Shown here one piece after another: positions 23,332 through 30,910 of a DNA stretch of 64,000 nucleotides. The position numbers were made by a program, and so were the translations under genes. How positions within the stretch are numbered: the first letter of the stretch is position 1; the number at the start of each line of letters is the position of its first letter. Source of the stretch: Kribbella antiqua (GTDB taxonomy: Bacteria > Actinomycetota > Actinomycetes > Propionibacteriales > Kribbellaceae); assembly GCF_004345665.1 (NCBI RefSeq), contig NZ_SLWR01000004.1, forward strand, positions 1 to 64,000, in the 5' to 3' direction. A model generated the notes under the pieces. It did no database searches and was not told the DNA's origin. It worked only from the letters and a program-made list of their open reading frames with translations.

Positions 23332-24270
23332 GTGTCAGGCCCCCAATCAGGCCTCAGAGCCCGTGATATCGGCCACCGTGTCGTCGTCCGGCACCGGATC
23401 CCCGGCGGTCTCACCGACGTGATCGGCGTGCTGCAATCCTATGACCCCTCGGGCCTTGTCGTTCGCCACGCTGACAGCAGTCTGCACCAGATACATGACG
23501 CCGATGTGACGGCCGCGAAAACCATCCCCGAGATGCCGCTGCGCCCGGTGGACCTGGAGCAGTTGTTCCTCACCACCGCCCTCGGCCGGCCCGCGGTCGA
23601 GACGTCGTACGTCGGCCACTGGTTGCTGCGGGCATCGTCCGGCTGGACCGGCCGGGCGAACTCGCTGCTGCCCGCGGGTGACCCCGGGATCCCCATCGAG
23701 GAAGCCCTCAAGCGCGCTGAAGCTTTCTACGCCGAACGCGGCCTGCCCCCGCTGGCGCTCACCCGCCTGGGCAGCCCAGAGGCCGAGGAACTCCTTGCCC
23801 ACGGCTGGATCGACGCCCGCCCCGGGCAGTCGGACACACTCGTCCTGCACACCACGCTGGACCACGTGAACGCTTCCCCGGCGTACGACGTACTGATCGC
23901 CGAGCGGCCCGATGATGCGTGGTACGCGGCCGCTTTCGACGGGCCGGTGCCCGAGCCGGCGCCGAAGGTGATGGAGGGCGCTCCAAAGGCTGTGTTCGCC
24001 TCGATCGCGTTGGACGGCAAGCTTGTCGCCGTCGGCCGCGGCTCCATGACGGGCCATTGGCTCGGCATCGACGCCATCCGCGTCGACCCGTCGTACCGCC
24101 GCCGTGGCCTGGGGACCGCACTCCTCCAGGCGCTGGCGCGCTGGTCCGGCCCGCACGGAGGCCGCCGTACGTATCTGGAGGTCGTGGAGGAGAACGCCCC
24201 AGCCGTCACCGCCTACCGCAAGCTCGGCTACACAGAGGCGTATCGCTACCGCTACCTCACCAAAGCCTGA
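23332..24270 (+). CDS. GNAT family N-acetyltransferase with N-terminal domain
   Basis: A 312-residue protein. Residues 1-70 form a small beta-barrel-like region (RVVVRHRIPGGLTDVIGVLQSY). The C-terminal GNAT domain has the acetyl-CoA motif DPSYRRRGLGTALLQAL (about 257-273) and the closing YRKLGYTEAYRYRYL. GTG 23332 is supported by AGGAG upstream. The acceptor is unknown. It shares a divergent promoter region with fdxA and is followed 20 bp later by the MazF/PemK-type gene. Confidence 0.85.
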   Translation: MSGPQSGLRARDIGHRVVVRHRIPGGLTDVIGVLQSYDPSGLVVRHADSSLHQIHDADVTAAKTIPEMPLRPVDLEQLFLTTALGRPAVETSYVGHWLLRASSGWTGRANSLLPAGDPGIPIEEALKRAEAFYAERGLPPLALTRLGSPEAEELLAHGWIDARPGQSDTLVLHTTLDHVNASPAYDVLIAERPDDAWYAAAFDGPVPEPAPKVMEGAPKAVFASIALDGKLVAVGRGSMTGHWLGIDAIRVDPSYRRRGLGTALLQALARWSGPHGGRRTYLEVVEENAPAVTAYRKLGYTEAYRYRYLTKA

Positions 24271-24290
24271 GCCGGTTAACCTCGGGTCCC

Positions 24291-24725
24291 ATGGCGGATC
24301 ACGTGGTGGAGCGACCTGAGTACGCCGGGGACTTCGAGGGGACGGTGCGGGTGGAGTACACGCCGCATCCGGACGACGGGGTGGCCGATCCGGGCGAGAT
24401 CGTGTGGACCTGGGTGCCGTTCGAGGAGGACCACCACCGGGGTAAGGACCGGCCGGTGCTGGTGGTCGGGTCGGACGGGCCGTGGCTACTGGCGCTCATC
24501 CTGACCAGCAAGGACCACGACCGCGACGCCGCCGACGAGGCCCGCTGGGGACGCGTCTGGCTGGACATCGGCAGCGGCCCCTGGGACAAGGAGGGCCGGT
24601 CCAGCGAGGTCCGGCTGGATCGCGTCCTGCGGATCGATCCTGCTCAGGTCCGCCGGGAGGGCGCGGTGATCGGCGAGAACCTGTTCAACCAGGTCGCCGC
24701 CGAACTGCACACGCTGAAAGGCTGA
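24291..24725 (+). CDS. type II toxin-antitoxin PemK/MazF family protein
   Basis: A 144-residue protein of the PemK/MazF-like fold. GEIVWTWVPFEEDHHRGKDRPVLVVG (36-60) is the characteristic N-terminal strand-loop, followed by LLALILTSKDHD. MazF-type proteins cut RNA as growth-inhibiting toxins. No antitoxin gene adjoins it: upstream is GNAT and downstream is a terminator. This longer, acidic, actinobacterial version may not be a toxin. Start ATG 24291. Confidence 0.7.
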   Translation: MADHVVERPEYAGDFEGTVRVEYTPHPDDGVADPGEIVWTWVPFEEDHHRGKDRPVLVVGSDGPWLLALILTSKDHDRDAADEARWGRVWLDIGSGPWDKEGRSSEVRLDRVLRIDPAQVRREGAVIGENLFNQVAAELHTLKG

Positions 24726-24730
24726 CCTCA

Positions 24731-24775
24731 GCCCGCCGGCGCGACGCCTGAAGGGCTGGCGTCAGCTCGGCGGGC
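24731..24775. terminator. Nested hairpin between convergent genes
   Basis: Outer stem GCCCGCCG/CGGCGGGC (24731-24738, 24768-24775) and inner stem GACGCC/GGCGTC (24743-24748, 24758-24763). It overlaps the stop codon of the VanW gene and lies just after the PemK-like gene. Confidence 0.75.
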
Positions 24776-26534
24776 GGGTGGTCGTGGTCGGCTTGCCCAT
24801 TCCAGGCGGTGTGCTGGACGTCGGCGGCGTGGGCGTCGTACCGGGCTTGGGGCCGCAGCGGATGTCGTCGGCGGCGTTGTACTTGGTGGTGAAGGACTCG
24901 GTCTTCACCCGGACGCCGTTCTTCGAGAAGTACCGGTAGATGGTGATGTCGAACCCGGCGCTCGGGGCCTGGGTCCGGCAGTTCGACTCGGTGTTGTAGA
25001 CGACGCTGGGCTGGCGGGGGTTCGACCGCGCCGACTGACCGGCGGTGATGTCCCAGACCTTGGTGCCCCAGATCTTCACCGTGATGGCGCCCTGGTTGCC
25101 CGGCGTGGACGCCTTGAAGATCGTCTGCACGTAGATCCCGTGGCCGGAGTCGTTCAGGAACTTCATGTCGACCGACGGCCACGCCACGGTGGCCTCCCGG
25201 CCGACCGGATAGCGGCTGATGTAAACGCTGTGCGCCTTGTGCTCGACGTCCTTCAACCCGGCGAAGAACGCCGCGTTGAAGGTGGTCGTGGCAGACTGCG
25301 AGACACCGCCGCCGAGGTCGAGCACGAACTTCCCGCCGCTGATGATGTTGCCCTCGGTGAACCCGTTCTCCTTGGTCCGCTCACCGACGATCTTGTTCAG
25401 GCTGAACGTCTCGCCCGGCTTCAGCAGCGTGCCGTTGATCTTGCGGGCCGCGGTGCCGATGTTGATGTTGCGGTACGGCGCGTGCGGGAAGTGGGTGGTG
25501 AACTCGCCCATCACTTCCTTGATCCCGAGCGCGGTGACCGCCTCGGTGGTGACCTTCGCCTTGCTGTGCGCGAGCCCGACCGCGGCCCGTCGCTCACCGG
25601 TCGGCTTCGGCAGGATCGAGAGGATCGCCGGCACCACCTTCGTCCGGTCGACCACCATGCCGTCGACCGCCGGGACCACCTTCGGCGTGCCACCGACGAT
25701 CTGGATCGTCGCGTCCTTCGGCTGCGTCTCCAGCGACTTGAACCGCTTCTGGAACAACGGCTCGAGCAGCTTGGCGTTCAGCGTCGGCGTGAACGTCCCG
25801 TCCTTCGCGGTCAGCGTCAGCGCGGGCGCGATCTCGGCCGGGGTCAGGTCGACGGACTTCTCCCCGACGGTCAGCCGGATCGGCCCGGACATGGCCGGTT
25901 CGGCGTAATCCTTCATCGCCTTGTCGATCGCATCGGTGCCTGCCTGCGGCTGGGTCACGCTGACGGGCAGCTCGGCCGGAGTGCCGTCGGCCGGGTAGGC
26001 CGCGAGCAACGTGTCGGTCGCCTTCGCGTTGTCCAACTGGAGCCCGTCGGCGGGCGCGTGCTGGACGGCCTTGGCGTCCGCGAAGGTGATGGTGCCCTCG
26101 GTGGCGGGGCGGTTCACCTGGGTCGCGAGCTTGGTGACCGCGGCCTGCAGCTTGGCGTCGTCCGTCTTGACCACCGGCTGGATCGCGTCGCCGCCGGTCA
26201 GCGCCTGCAAGATCCGCCCGGGGGCCAGGCTGCGGCCCGCGCCGGCGGCCTCGATGGTGGCGTCCACGTCCAGGCTGAGCCCGGCGTCGGCCGGCTTCAC
26301 CTGGAAGTTCGACTCGCCTGCCTTGAGCTTGATCGGCTCGGCCAGGCGGTCCTTGAGGCCGGCCTCAAGTTTGGCCTTGGCGTCGCTCTCCGACAGCCCA
26401 CCCACCGGGATGCCGAGCACGGTGGTGTCACCGGGGATCTTGTCACCGGCGAAGGCGAAGGCCGCCCCGTATCCCACCACGAGCACACCAAGCCCTGCCG
26501 CGGCGATGATCCCCGCGAGCTGCTTTCTCCCCAC
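24762..26534 (-). CDS. VanW family protein with peptidoglycan-binding-like repeats
   Basis: A 590-residue envelope protein. A single N-terminal membrane segment (QLAGIIAAAGLGVLVVGYGAAFAFAG) is followed by two PG_binding_4/YoaR-like domains (about 35-150 and 180-320, each with GLSLDVDATI or SVDLTPAEIAPAL). The VanW domain covers about 325-470 (GEFTTHFPHAPYRNINIGTAARKING, LKPGETFSLN, VLDLGGGVSQSATT). A Pro/Thr-rich tail closes it. VanW proteins occur near glycopeptide-resistance genes but are widespread without them, and their role is unknown. GTG 26534 has AGGAGG upstream. Confidence 0.92.
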   Translation of the reverse strand: MGRKQLAGIIAAAGLGVLVVGYGAAFAFAGDKIPGDTTVLGIPVGGLSESDAKAKLEAGLKDRLAEPIKLKAGESNFQVKPADAGLSLDVDATIEAAGAGRSLAPGRILQALTGGDAIQPVVKTDDAKLQAAVTKLATQVNRPATEGTITFADAKAVQHAPADGLQLDNAKATDTLLAAYPADGTPAELPVSVTQPQAGTDAIDKAMKDYAEPAMSGPIRLTVGEKSVDLTPAEIAPALTLTAKDGTFTPTLNAKLLEPLFQKRFKSLETQPKDATIQIVGGTPKVVPAVDGMVVDRTKVVPAILSILPKPTGERRAAVGLAHSKAKVTTEAVTALGIKEVMGEFTTHFPHAPYRNINIGTAARKINGTLLKPGETFSLNKIVGERTKENGFTEGNIISGGKFVLDLGGGVSQSATTTFNAAFFAGLKDVEHKAHSVYISRYPVGREATVAWPSVDMKFLNDSGHGIYVQTIFKASTPGNQGAITVKIWGTKVWDITAGQSARSNPRQPSVVYNTESNCRTQAPSAGFDITIYRYFSKNGVRVKTESFTTKYNAADDIRCGPKPGTTPTPPTSSTPPGMGKPTTTTRPPS

Positions 26535-26639
26535 CGGACAGAGTCCTCCTGCTCGAAGCCGTATGACAGGCTGCGCCCTCACCGGACACAAGGGCACATC
26601 CTACGGGAAGCAGGAGACCATCTCAGGCCACGGGCTGCC

Positions 26640-27146
26640 CTACAGACCGCGGTAGCGGCTCTCGTAGTAGATGAGGGCACTCGGGTCCCCCGGCTCGCCG
26701 ACTCCCAGGCTCAATACCTCGCCGACCACGATGGTGTGATCGCCCCCGTCGTACGTCGCCCAGGTCCGGCACTCCAGCCATGAGAGCGCTCCCTCGACCA
26801 GCGTGCAGCCGGTCTTCGGACCGGCCGTCGTACCGAGCCCGTCGAACTGGGTGTAGAGGTCTCGTCCCGATCGCGCGAACCGGTCCGCGATCCACTGCTG
26901 ATCGCCGGCCAGCACGGACACCGCCCAGTAGCCACAGTCCAGTACGGCGTCGTGCATCCGGACGCCCTTGTCGACGCAGACCAGCACCAGCGGCGGATCC
27001 AGCGAGACGGAGGTGAACGCGTTCGCCGTCATCGCGTGCGCCACCCCGTCCTGGAGCGTGCTCATGATGGTGATCCCGGACGCGAACCGCCCCAGCGCCG
27101 CACGGAACTCCGCAGGCGTGACACTCCCACTGGGCTCCGACGACAC
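26640..27146 (-). CDS. flavin reductase family protein
   Basis: A 168-residue FMN-binding split-barrel flavin reductase. FASGITIMST (21-30), AMTANAFTSVSLDPPLVLVCVD (38-59) and HTIVVGEVLSLG are the family landmarks. Such enzymes supply reduced flavin to a monooxygenase, but none is adjacent. GTG 27146 is the start. It precedes the VanW gene and follows mshB, all on the minus strand. Confidence 0.9.
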   Translation of the reverse strand: MSSEPSGSVTPAEFRAALGRFASGITIMSTLQDGVAHAMTANAFTSVSLDPPLVLVCVDKGVRMHDAVLDCGYWAVSVLAGDQQWIADRFARSGRDLYTQFDGLGTTAGPKTGCTLVEGALSWLECRTWATYDGGDHTIVVGEVLSLGVGEPGDPSALIYYESRYRGL

Positions 27147-27215
27147 CCCAGCAGCCTATGCCCGCACGAAGGTTGATGCCTCAACCCAGGGTGTGGATCC
27201 GGTCACGCCGCAGGC

Positions 27216-28127
27216 TCAGAGGCCGGCGAACAGGTCGTGCTCCAGTCCGTCCGGCCCTGGCGCGGCGGTGCCCTTGACCAGGCGATAGGCCTCCGACGCC
27301 CAGACCTCGTTGCCCAGGTTGTTGGACAGCGCGAAGAACGGCCCGTCCAGCGTGATCTGGGTGGCGTGCGCCTTGAGCGCGTTCATCTTTTGGTCGATGT
27401 ACTGCGCGCCCTCGATCACGCAGTCGATGAAACGGTCCGGCGTGACGAACGGCCCGAGTGGGCCCTCCGGATCCATACCCTCGAACGTGGTCGTGTCGCC
27501 CGACTCGCGCAACTTCCGCAGGCCCTCGCGCCACCGCGACTCGACCATCGCGTTCCAGTAGATCTTCGGGATGTCCCAGGCCTCGCCCAGATCCTCCCTG
27601 TACGACGGAATGCCGGCCAGCGCGGCGGCGTAGGTCGCCACGCGGTGCGCCTGGATGTGGTCTGGGTGGCCGTAGTTCCCGTACTGGTCATACGTCACCA
27701 GCACGTGTGGGCGCAGCTCGCGGATGATCGGGATCAGGTCGTCGGCCGCGGCCAGCAGGTCGGCCTGCCAGAAGCTGTCCTTGCGGGTCTCCGGTGGGAC
27801 ATCGGCGTTGCCTTCGTCGTTGTAGATCATCCCGGTGTCGCGATACTTGCCCGCCGCGCCGAGGAAACGGTGGTCGGTGACACCCAGCTCGGCCATCGCC
27901 GCGGCCAGCTCGCCGATCCGGTGCTCACCAAGCTGGTCGGTCTCGCTCGAGGCCAGGTGGGACAGCTCTGGGACGAGCACCTCCCCCTCTTCGCCGAGCG
28001 TGCAGGTGATCAGCGTGACGCCGGCGCCCTCGGCCACATACCGCGCCATGGTCACACCGTTGTTGATCGTCTCGTCGTCCGGGTGGGCGTGCACCAGCAA
28101 CAGCCGGCGATCAGGAAGCTCACTCAT
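27216..28127 (-). CDS. mshB: N-acetyl-1-D-myo-inositol-2-amino-2-deoxy-alpha-D-glucopyranoside deacetylase
   Basis: A 303-residue zinc deacetylase of mycothiol synthesis, which frees the amine of GlcNAc-inositol. The metal and catalytic motif HAHPDDETINNG (13-24) and the second zinc His in YGHPDHIQAH are present. The N-terminus and length fit MshB rather than the amidase Mca. ATG 28127 is chosen over an upstream ATG. Mycothiol is the actinobacterial thiol, which supports the isomerase call at 16210. Confidence 0.92.
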   Translation of the reverse strand: MSELPDRRLLLVHAHPDDETINNGVTMARYVAEGAGVTLITCTLGEEGEVLVPELSHLASSETDQLGEHRIGELAAAMAELGVTDHRFLGAAGKYRDTGMIYNDEGNADVPPETRKDSFWQADLLAAADDLIPIIRELRPHVLVTYDQYGNYGHPDHIQAHRVATYAAALAGIPSYREDLGEAWDIPKIYWNAMVESRWREGLRKLRESGDTTTFEGMDPEGPLGPFVTPDRFIDCVIEGAQYIDQKMNALKAHATQITLDGPFFALSNNLGNEVWASEAYRLVKGTAAPGPDGLEHDLFAGL

Positions 28128-28171
28128 GCCAAGAAGCCTACGTCGCCGTTCGGACAAAAATCCGCGCCCGA

Positions 28172-28483
28172 TCAGCCGAAGCGGCGGACGAGCAGGCAGC
28201 CGGCCTGGAAGCGGGACTTGGCGCCGAGGCCGGCGACCAGTGCGCTGATCTCGGCCCGGACGGTCCGCAGCGACAGGCCCAGCTCGCGCGCGATCGCCGC
28301 GTCCTTGGCACCGGTCGACATCAGCCGGCCGATCGCGATCTGCCGGCTGGTCAGGTCCTTCACCGGGGCCGGGGTACGCCGCCGCGACCCCAGCTCGTAG
28401 ACCTCACAAGCCACCTCCGGCGCGCCAGAATCCCTCGATATGGCCTCTCTCCGCACCGCGGCAACGGCCTGATAGACGGCCAT
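28172..28483 (-). CDS. small LuxR-type helix-turn-helix regulator
   Basis: A 103-residue protein whose second half is a LuxR/GerE-like DNA-binding domain: LTSRQIAIGRLMSTGAKDAAIARELGLSLRTVRAEISALV (44-83), ending SRFQAGCLLVRRFG. There is no receiver or ligand domain, so it is a stand-alone short form, possibly the tail of a truncated regulator. ATG 28483 has a strong ribosome site (GGGAGGAG), arguing that it is a real gene. Upstream lies a tandem 13-bp repeat that could be its control site. Confidence 0.8.
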   Translation of the reverse strand: MAVYQAVAAVRREAISRDSGAPEVACEVYELGSRRRTPAPVKDLTSRQIAIGRLMSTGAKDAAIARELGLSLRTVRAEISALVAGLGAKSRFQAGCLLVRRFG

Positions 28484-28554
28484 TCCTCACTCCTCCCCAC
28501 GTTGATGCAGCGAGGAAGATTCTCCTGGGTGGTTTAGACCACTTACCAGGTACA

Positions 28555-28580
28555 ACCCATACAGTTGACCCATACAATTC
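28555..28580. promoter_or_regulatory. Tandem 13-bp repeat upstream of LuxR-type gene
   Basis: ACCCATACAGTTG is followed directly by ACCCATACAATTC (28555-28567, 28568-28580), 11 of 13 identical. It lies 72-97 bp upstream of the small regulator's start and about 55 bp beyond the end of the NUDIX gene. Direct repeats of this size suit a response-regulator or LuxR-type binding site. Confidence 0.6.
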
Positions 28581-28634
28581 CGCTGAGTGAGCTCCCGGCG
28601 GCAATCCGTCGCATCAGAGTGTGACTTCCGCCAC

Positions 28635-29003
28635 TCAGAGTTGGTGGAGCAGTTCCCGGACGAACGGCCGATCGGGTACCAGCCACGTCGTCTCGTCCAG
28701 CTCGTCCCGGGCGAACCAGCGCAGTTCCGCGTGCTCCCGCAGTACGGGCTCGCCGGCAACGATCGACGCCAGGTACACGTGCAATCGATGGCGCTCGTCG
28801 ATCCCTACCGCCGGGCCCAGCGACGCCCCGACCTTGATCTCCAGGTCGAGTTCCTCGCGGATCTCCCGTACCGCCGCCTGCTCCTCGGTCTCGCCCGGCT
28901 CCACCTTGCCGCCGGGGAACTCCCATCCACCGTCCGGCCCGGCCCGGTAAGCAGCCAGCACCTTGCCGTCTCGCACGACGGCCACACCCACGACAATCCG
29001 CAC
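28635..29003 (-). CDS. NUDIX (MutT-like) hydrolase
   Basis: A 122-residue pyrophosphohydrolase. The Nudix box is complete: GGKVEPGETEEQAAVREIREEL. It resembles MutT/CTP-pyrophosphohydrolase-type enzymes that clean oxidised nucleotides such as 8-oxo-dGTP. GTG 29003 is taken as the start (VRIVVGVAVVRDGKVL); an ATG 30 codons upstream would add a non-conserved extension reaching into the divergent gene's promoter. Confidence 0.9.
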   Translation of the reverse strand: MRIVVGVAVVRDGKVLAAYRAGPDGGWEFPGGKVEPGETEEQAAVREIREELDLEIKVGASLGPAVGIDERHRLHVYLASIVAGEPVLREHAELRWFARDELDETTWLVPDRPFVRELLHQL

Positions 29004-29064
29004 GACGCGACTCTGCCAGACATACAAGGAAAAACTGTCGGCGGCCTCCGGCAGGATGGCCGAT

Positions 29065-29691
29065 ATGCCGTTGCAGAACAGGGTTTTACCCACTCAGGAG
29101 ATCGTGGCCGAGCCGGGCCGCGGTCTGCTGATGGGCAACCGCGGCACGCTGCACGGCCCCGACCGCCAGCTCGGCATCACCCGCTGGCGCACGAAGGCGT
29201 GGATCTGCTGCGTCCTTGACTGGAAAGGGAAACAGCGCGATCCGATGCCGCCCGGGCGGTGGACAGCGCTGTTCTTCTTCGACGAAGCCGTCGCCCTCGC
29301 CGCCGGCCATCGCCCCTGTGCGTACTGCCGCCGCAGGGATTTCCTCCTGTACGCCGGAGCCTGGGCCACCGCACGCGAGCTCGACGAACGCCCACGCGCC
29401 GCGGCGATGGACGCCCAACTCCACCTGGAACGCGTCGATCCACGCACCAGACAGCAACGCACGACCATCCAGGACCTCGACGAACTCCCTGACGGCGCGA
29501 TGATCCGGTACGACGGCCGCCCCGCCCTCGTGCTCGATCACCACGTGCTGCCCTGGTCCTGGGACGGGTACGGCGATCCGGTCCGTCCACCCGGGCTGCG
29601 CGAGGTCGCCGTACTCACACCACCGGCGAATCTCGTTGTGCTGAAGGGCGGATTCACTCCACTACTCCACCCGACGGCGGTCGGCAACTGA
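29065..29691 (+). CDS. conserved hypothetical protein, actinobacterial/rhizobial type
   Basis: A 208-residue cytosolic protein. The segments MGNRGTLHGPDRQLG, MPPGRWTALFFFDEAVALAAGHRPCAYCRR and PWSWDGYG look like conserved features of an uncharacterised family that I have seen in actinobacteria and alphaproteobacteria. One CxxC pair (CAYC) and several His could bind metal. ATG 29065 is preferred; ATG 29056 is in frame. It is divergent from the NUDIX gene. Confidence 0.75.
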   Translation: MPLQNRVLPTQEIVAEPGRGLLMGNRGTLHGPDRQLGITRWRTKAWICCVLDWKGKQRDPMPPGRWTALFFFDEAVALAAGHRPCAYCRRRDFLLYAGAWATARELDERPRAAAMDAQLHLERVDPRTRQQRTTIQDLDELPDGAMIRYDGRPALVLDHHVLPWSWDGYGDPVRPPGLREVAVLTPPANLVVLKGGFTPLLHPTAVGN

Positions 29692-29707
29692 GGTAAGCCT
29701 AACTGGA
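29689..29707. promoter_or_regulatory. Candidate IdeR/DtxR iron box upstream of sdh operon
   Basis: TGAGGTAAGCCTAACTGGA matches the IdeR/DtxR 19-mer consensus (TTAGGTTAGGCTAACCTAA) at 13 of 19 positions, including the central AxGxCTAAC. It begins in the stop codon of the upstream gene, about 90 bp before the first gene of the sdh transcript. Iron control of a heme/Fe-S enzyme would be sensible. It could be chance. Confidence 0.45.
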
Positions 29708-29798
29708 AACACGCCGTACCGAGGGGTCTTCCGTTGTGCGCCCGGCAGGGGCAAAGTGTGCCCATACTGACAGCGACAAAACCATCACTGGAGTCGGC

Positions 29799-30092
29799 AT
29801 GGGTGAAGGCAACAGCGGCGTTGCCGCAGTCGTCCGCGCGCTCGAGACACTGCACGCAGCCGTCGGGAAACTCAGCCAGGAGTACGGTGACACACTCGGC
29901 ATCCGCCGGTTGGTGTCCGATGTGGCCAGGCTGAACGACGATCTGGCCGAGCTCGGCCCTCCCGACCCCCGTCACAGACCCGGACCTGTTCCGGAGGAAC
30001 TCGAGGAGATTCCCGACGTGGAGTATGACGCGTCCATGTGGACCGACGCGGAGCAAGAAGGCTTCGGCGCGCCTGACAGGCACGCTCCCTGA
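29799..30092 (+). CDS. small hypothetical protein leading the sdh operon
   Basis: A 97-residue acidic, soluble protein: helical N-terminal half (VAAVVRALETLHAAVGKLSQEYGDTLGIRRLV), Pro/Glu-rich C-terminus. Its stop overlaps the sdhC start as TGATG (30090-30094), so it is translationally coupled to the succinate dehydrogenase genes. I do not recognise a family. A role in assembly or regulation of the complex is a guess from position only. Confidence 0.75.
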   Translation: MGEGNSGVAAVVRALETLHAAVGKLSQEYGDTLGIRRLVSDVARLNDDLAELGPPDPRHRPGPVPEELEEIPDVEYDASMWTDAEQEGFGAPDRHAP

Positions 30093-30892
30093 TGGCTACG
30101 GGCGTAAGCGCACCCGGTCGCGCACAGATCGGGCAGAAAACTCTAAGAACTGATCGCTGGTGGCTGGCGCCGCTGCGGATCGGCGTGATCCTGGCCTTCT
30201 TCGTCGTCTACGCGACGGTCCGGATCTTCATGAACAAGTGGTACTGGGTCGACGCCTACCACTACCTCACACCGCTGTTCTCGCCGTGTGTGACAGAGTC
30301 GTGCGTCCCGGGTTCCAGTCACCTCGGCACCTGGTTCCCGAAGTTCCCGGTGTTCATCCCGTACAGCATCATCACCTTCGCGGTGCTGGCCGGCTTCCGT
30401 GGCACCTGCTACTACTACCGCAAGGCGGGCTACCGGTCGCTGTTCTTCGCGCCGTCGGCCTGCGCGGTCCCGGAGCCGCACAAGAAGTACACCGGTGAGC
30501 GCAAGTTCCCGCTGATCGCGCTGAACCTGCACCGCTACTTCTTTTACGGCGCGCTGGTCTTCGGCCTGCTCAACGTGTACGACGGCATCCAGGCCTTCCA
30601 CGGCAAGGACGGCGGCTTCGGCATCGGTCTGGGCACGGTGATCATCTGGGTCAACCTGGTGATGCTCTGGCTGTACACGCTGTCCTGCCACGCCTGCCGG
30701 CACATCGTCGGCGGCCGGCTGAAGAACTTCTCCAAGCACCCGCTGCGCTACCGGTACTGGACCTTCGTGTCCAAGCTGAACCCGAAGCACGGCACGTACG
30801 CGATGATTTCGCTGTTCACCGTGATCCTGACCGACTTCTACATCATGGCGTTGTCGGCCGGCTGGTTCTCCGACCTGCGCATCCTCAACTGA
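30092..30892 (+). CDS. sdhC: succinate dehydrogenase membrane anchor subunit (mycobacterial Sdh1 type)
   Basis: A 266-residue integral membrane protein with about five helices (about 28-46, 89-105, 151-170, 182-202 and 240-258). Conserved His residues in NLHRYFFYGAL, SCHACRHIVGG and the first helix suit heme ligation. It resembles the single fused anchor of the M. tuberculosis Rv0247c-Rv0249c complex rather than separate SdhC and SdhD. It transfers electrons to menaquinone. It is coupled to the preceding small gene and 18 bp before sdhA. Confidence 0.88.
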   Translation: MATGVSAPGRAQIGQKTLRTDRWWLAPLRIGVILAFFVVYATVRIFMNKWYWVDAYHYLTPLFSPCVTESCVPGSSHLGTWFPKFPVFIPYSIITFAVLAGFRGTCYYYRKAGYRSLFFAPSACAVPEPHKKYTGERKFPLIALNLHRYFFYGALVFGLLNVYDGIQAFHGKDGGFGIGLGTVIIWVNLVMLWLYTLSCHACRHIVGGRLKNFSKHPLRYRYWTFVSKLNPKHGTYAMISLFTVILTDFYIMALSAGWFSDLRILN

Positions 30893-30910
30893 TACGGACT
30901 TCTCTTCACC

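Noticed and set aside
24762-26534. Vancomycin-resistance cluster member
   Set aside because: VanW-domain proteins are widespread; vanH, vanA, vanX and vanRS genes are absent here.
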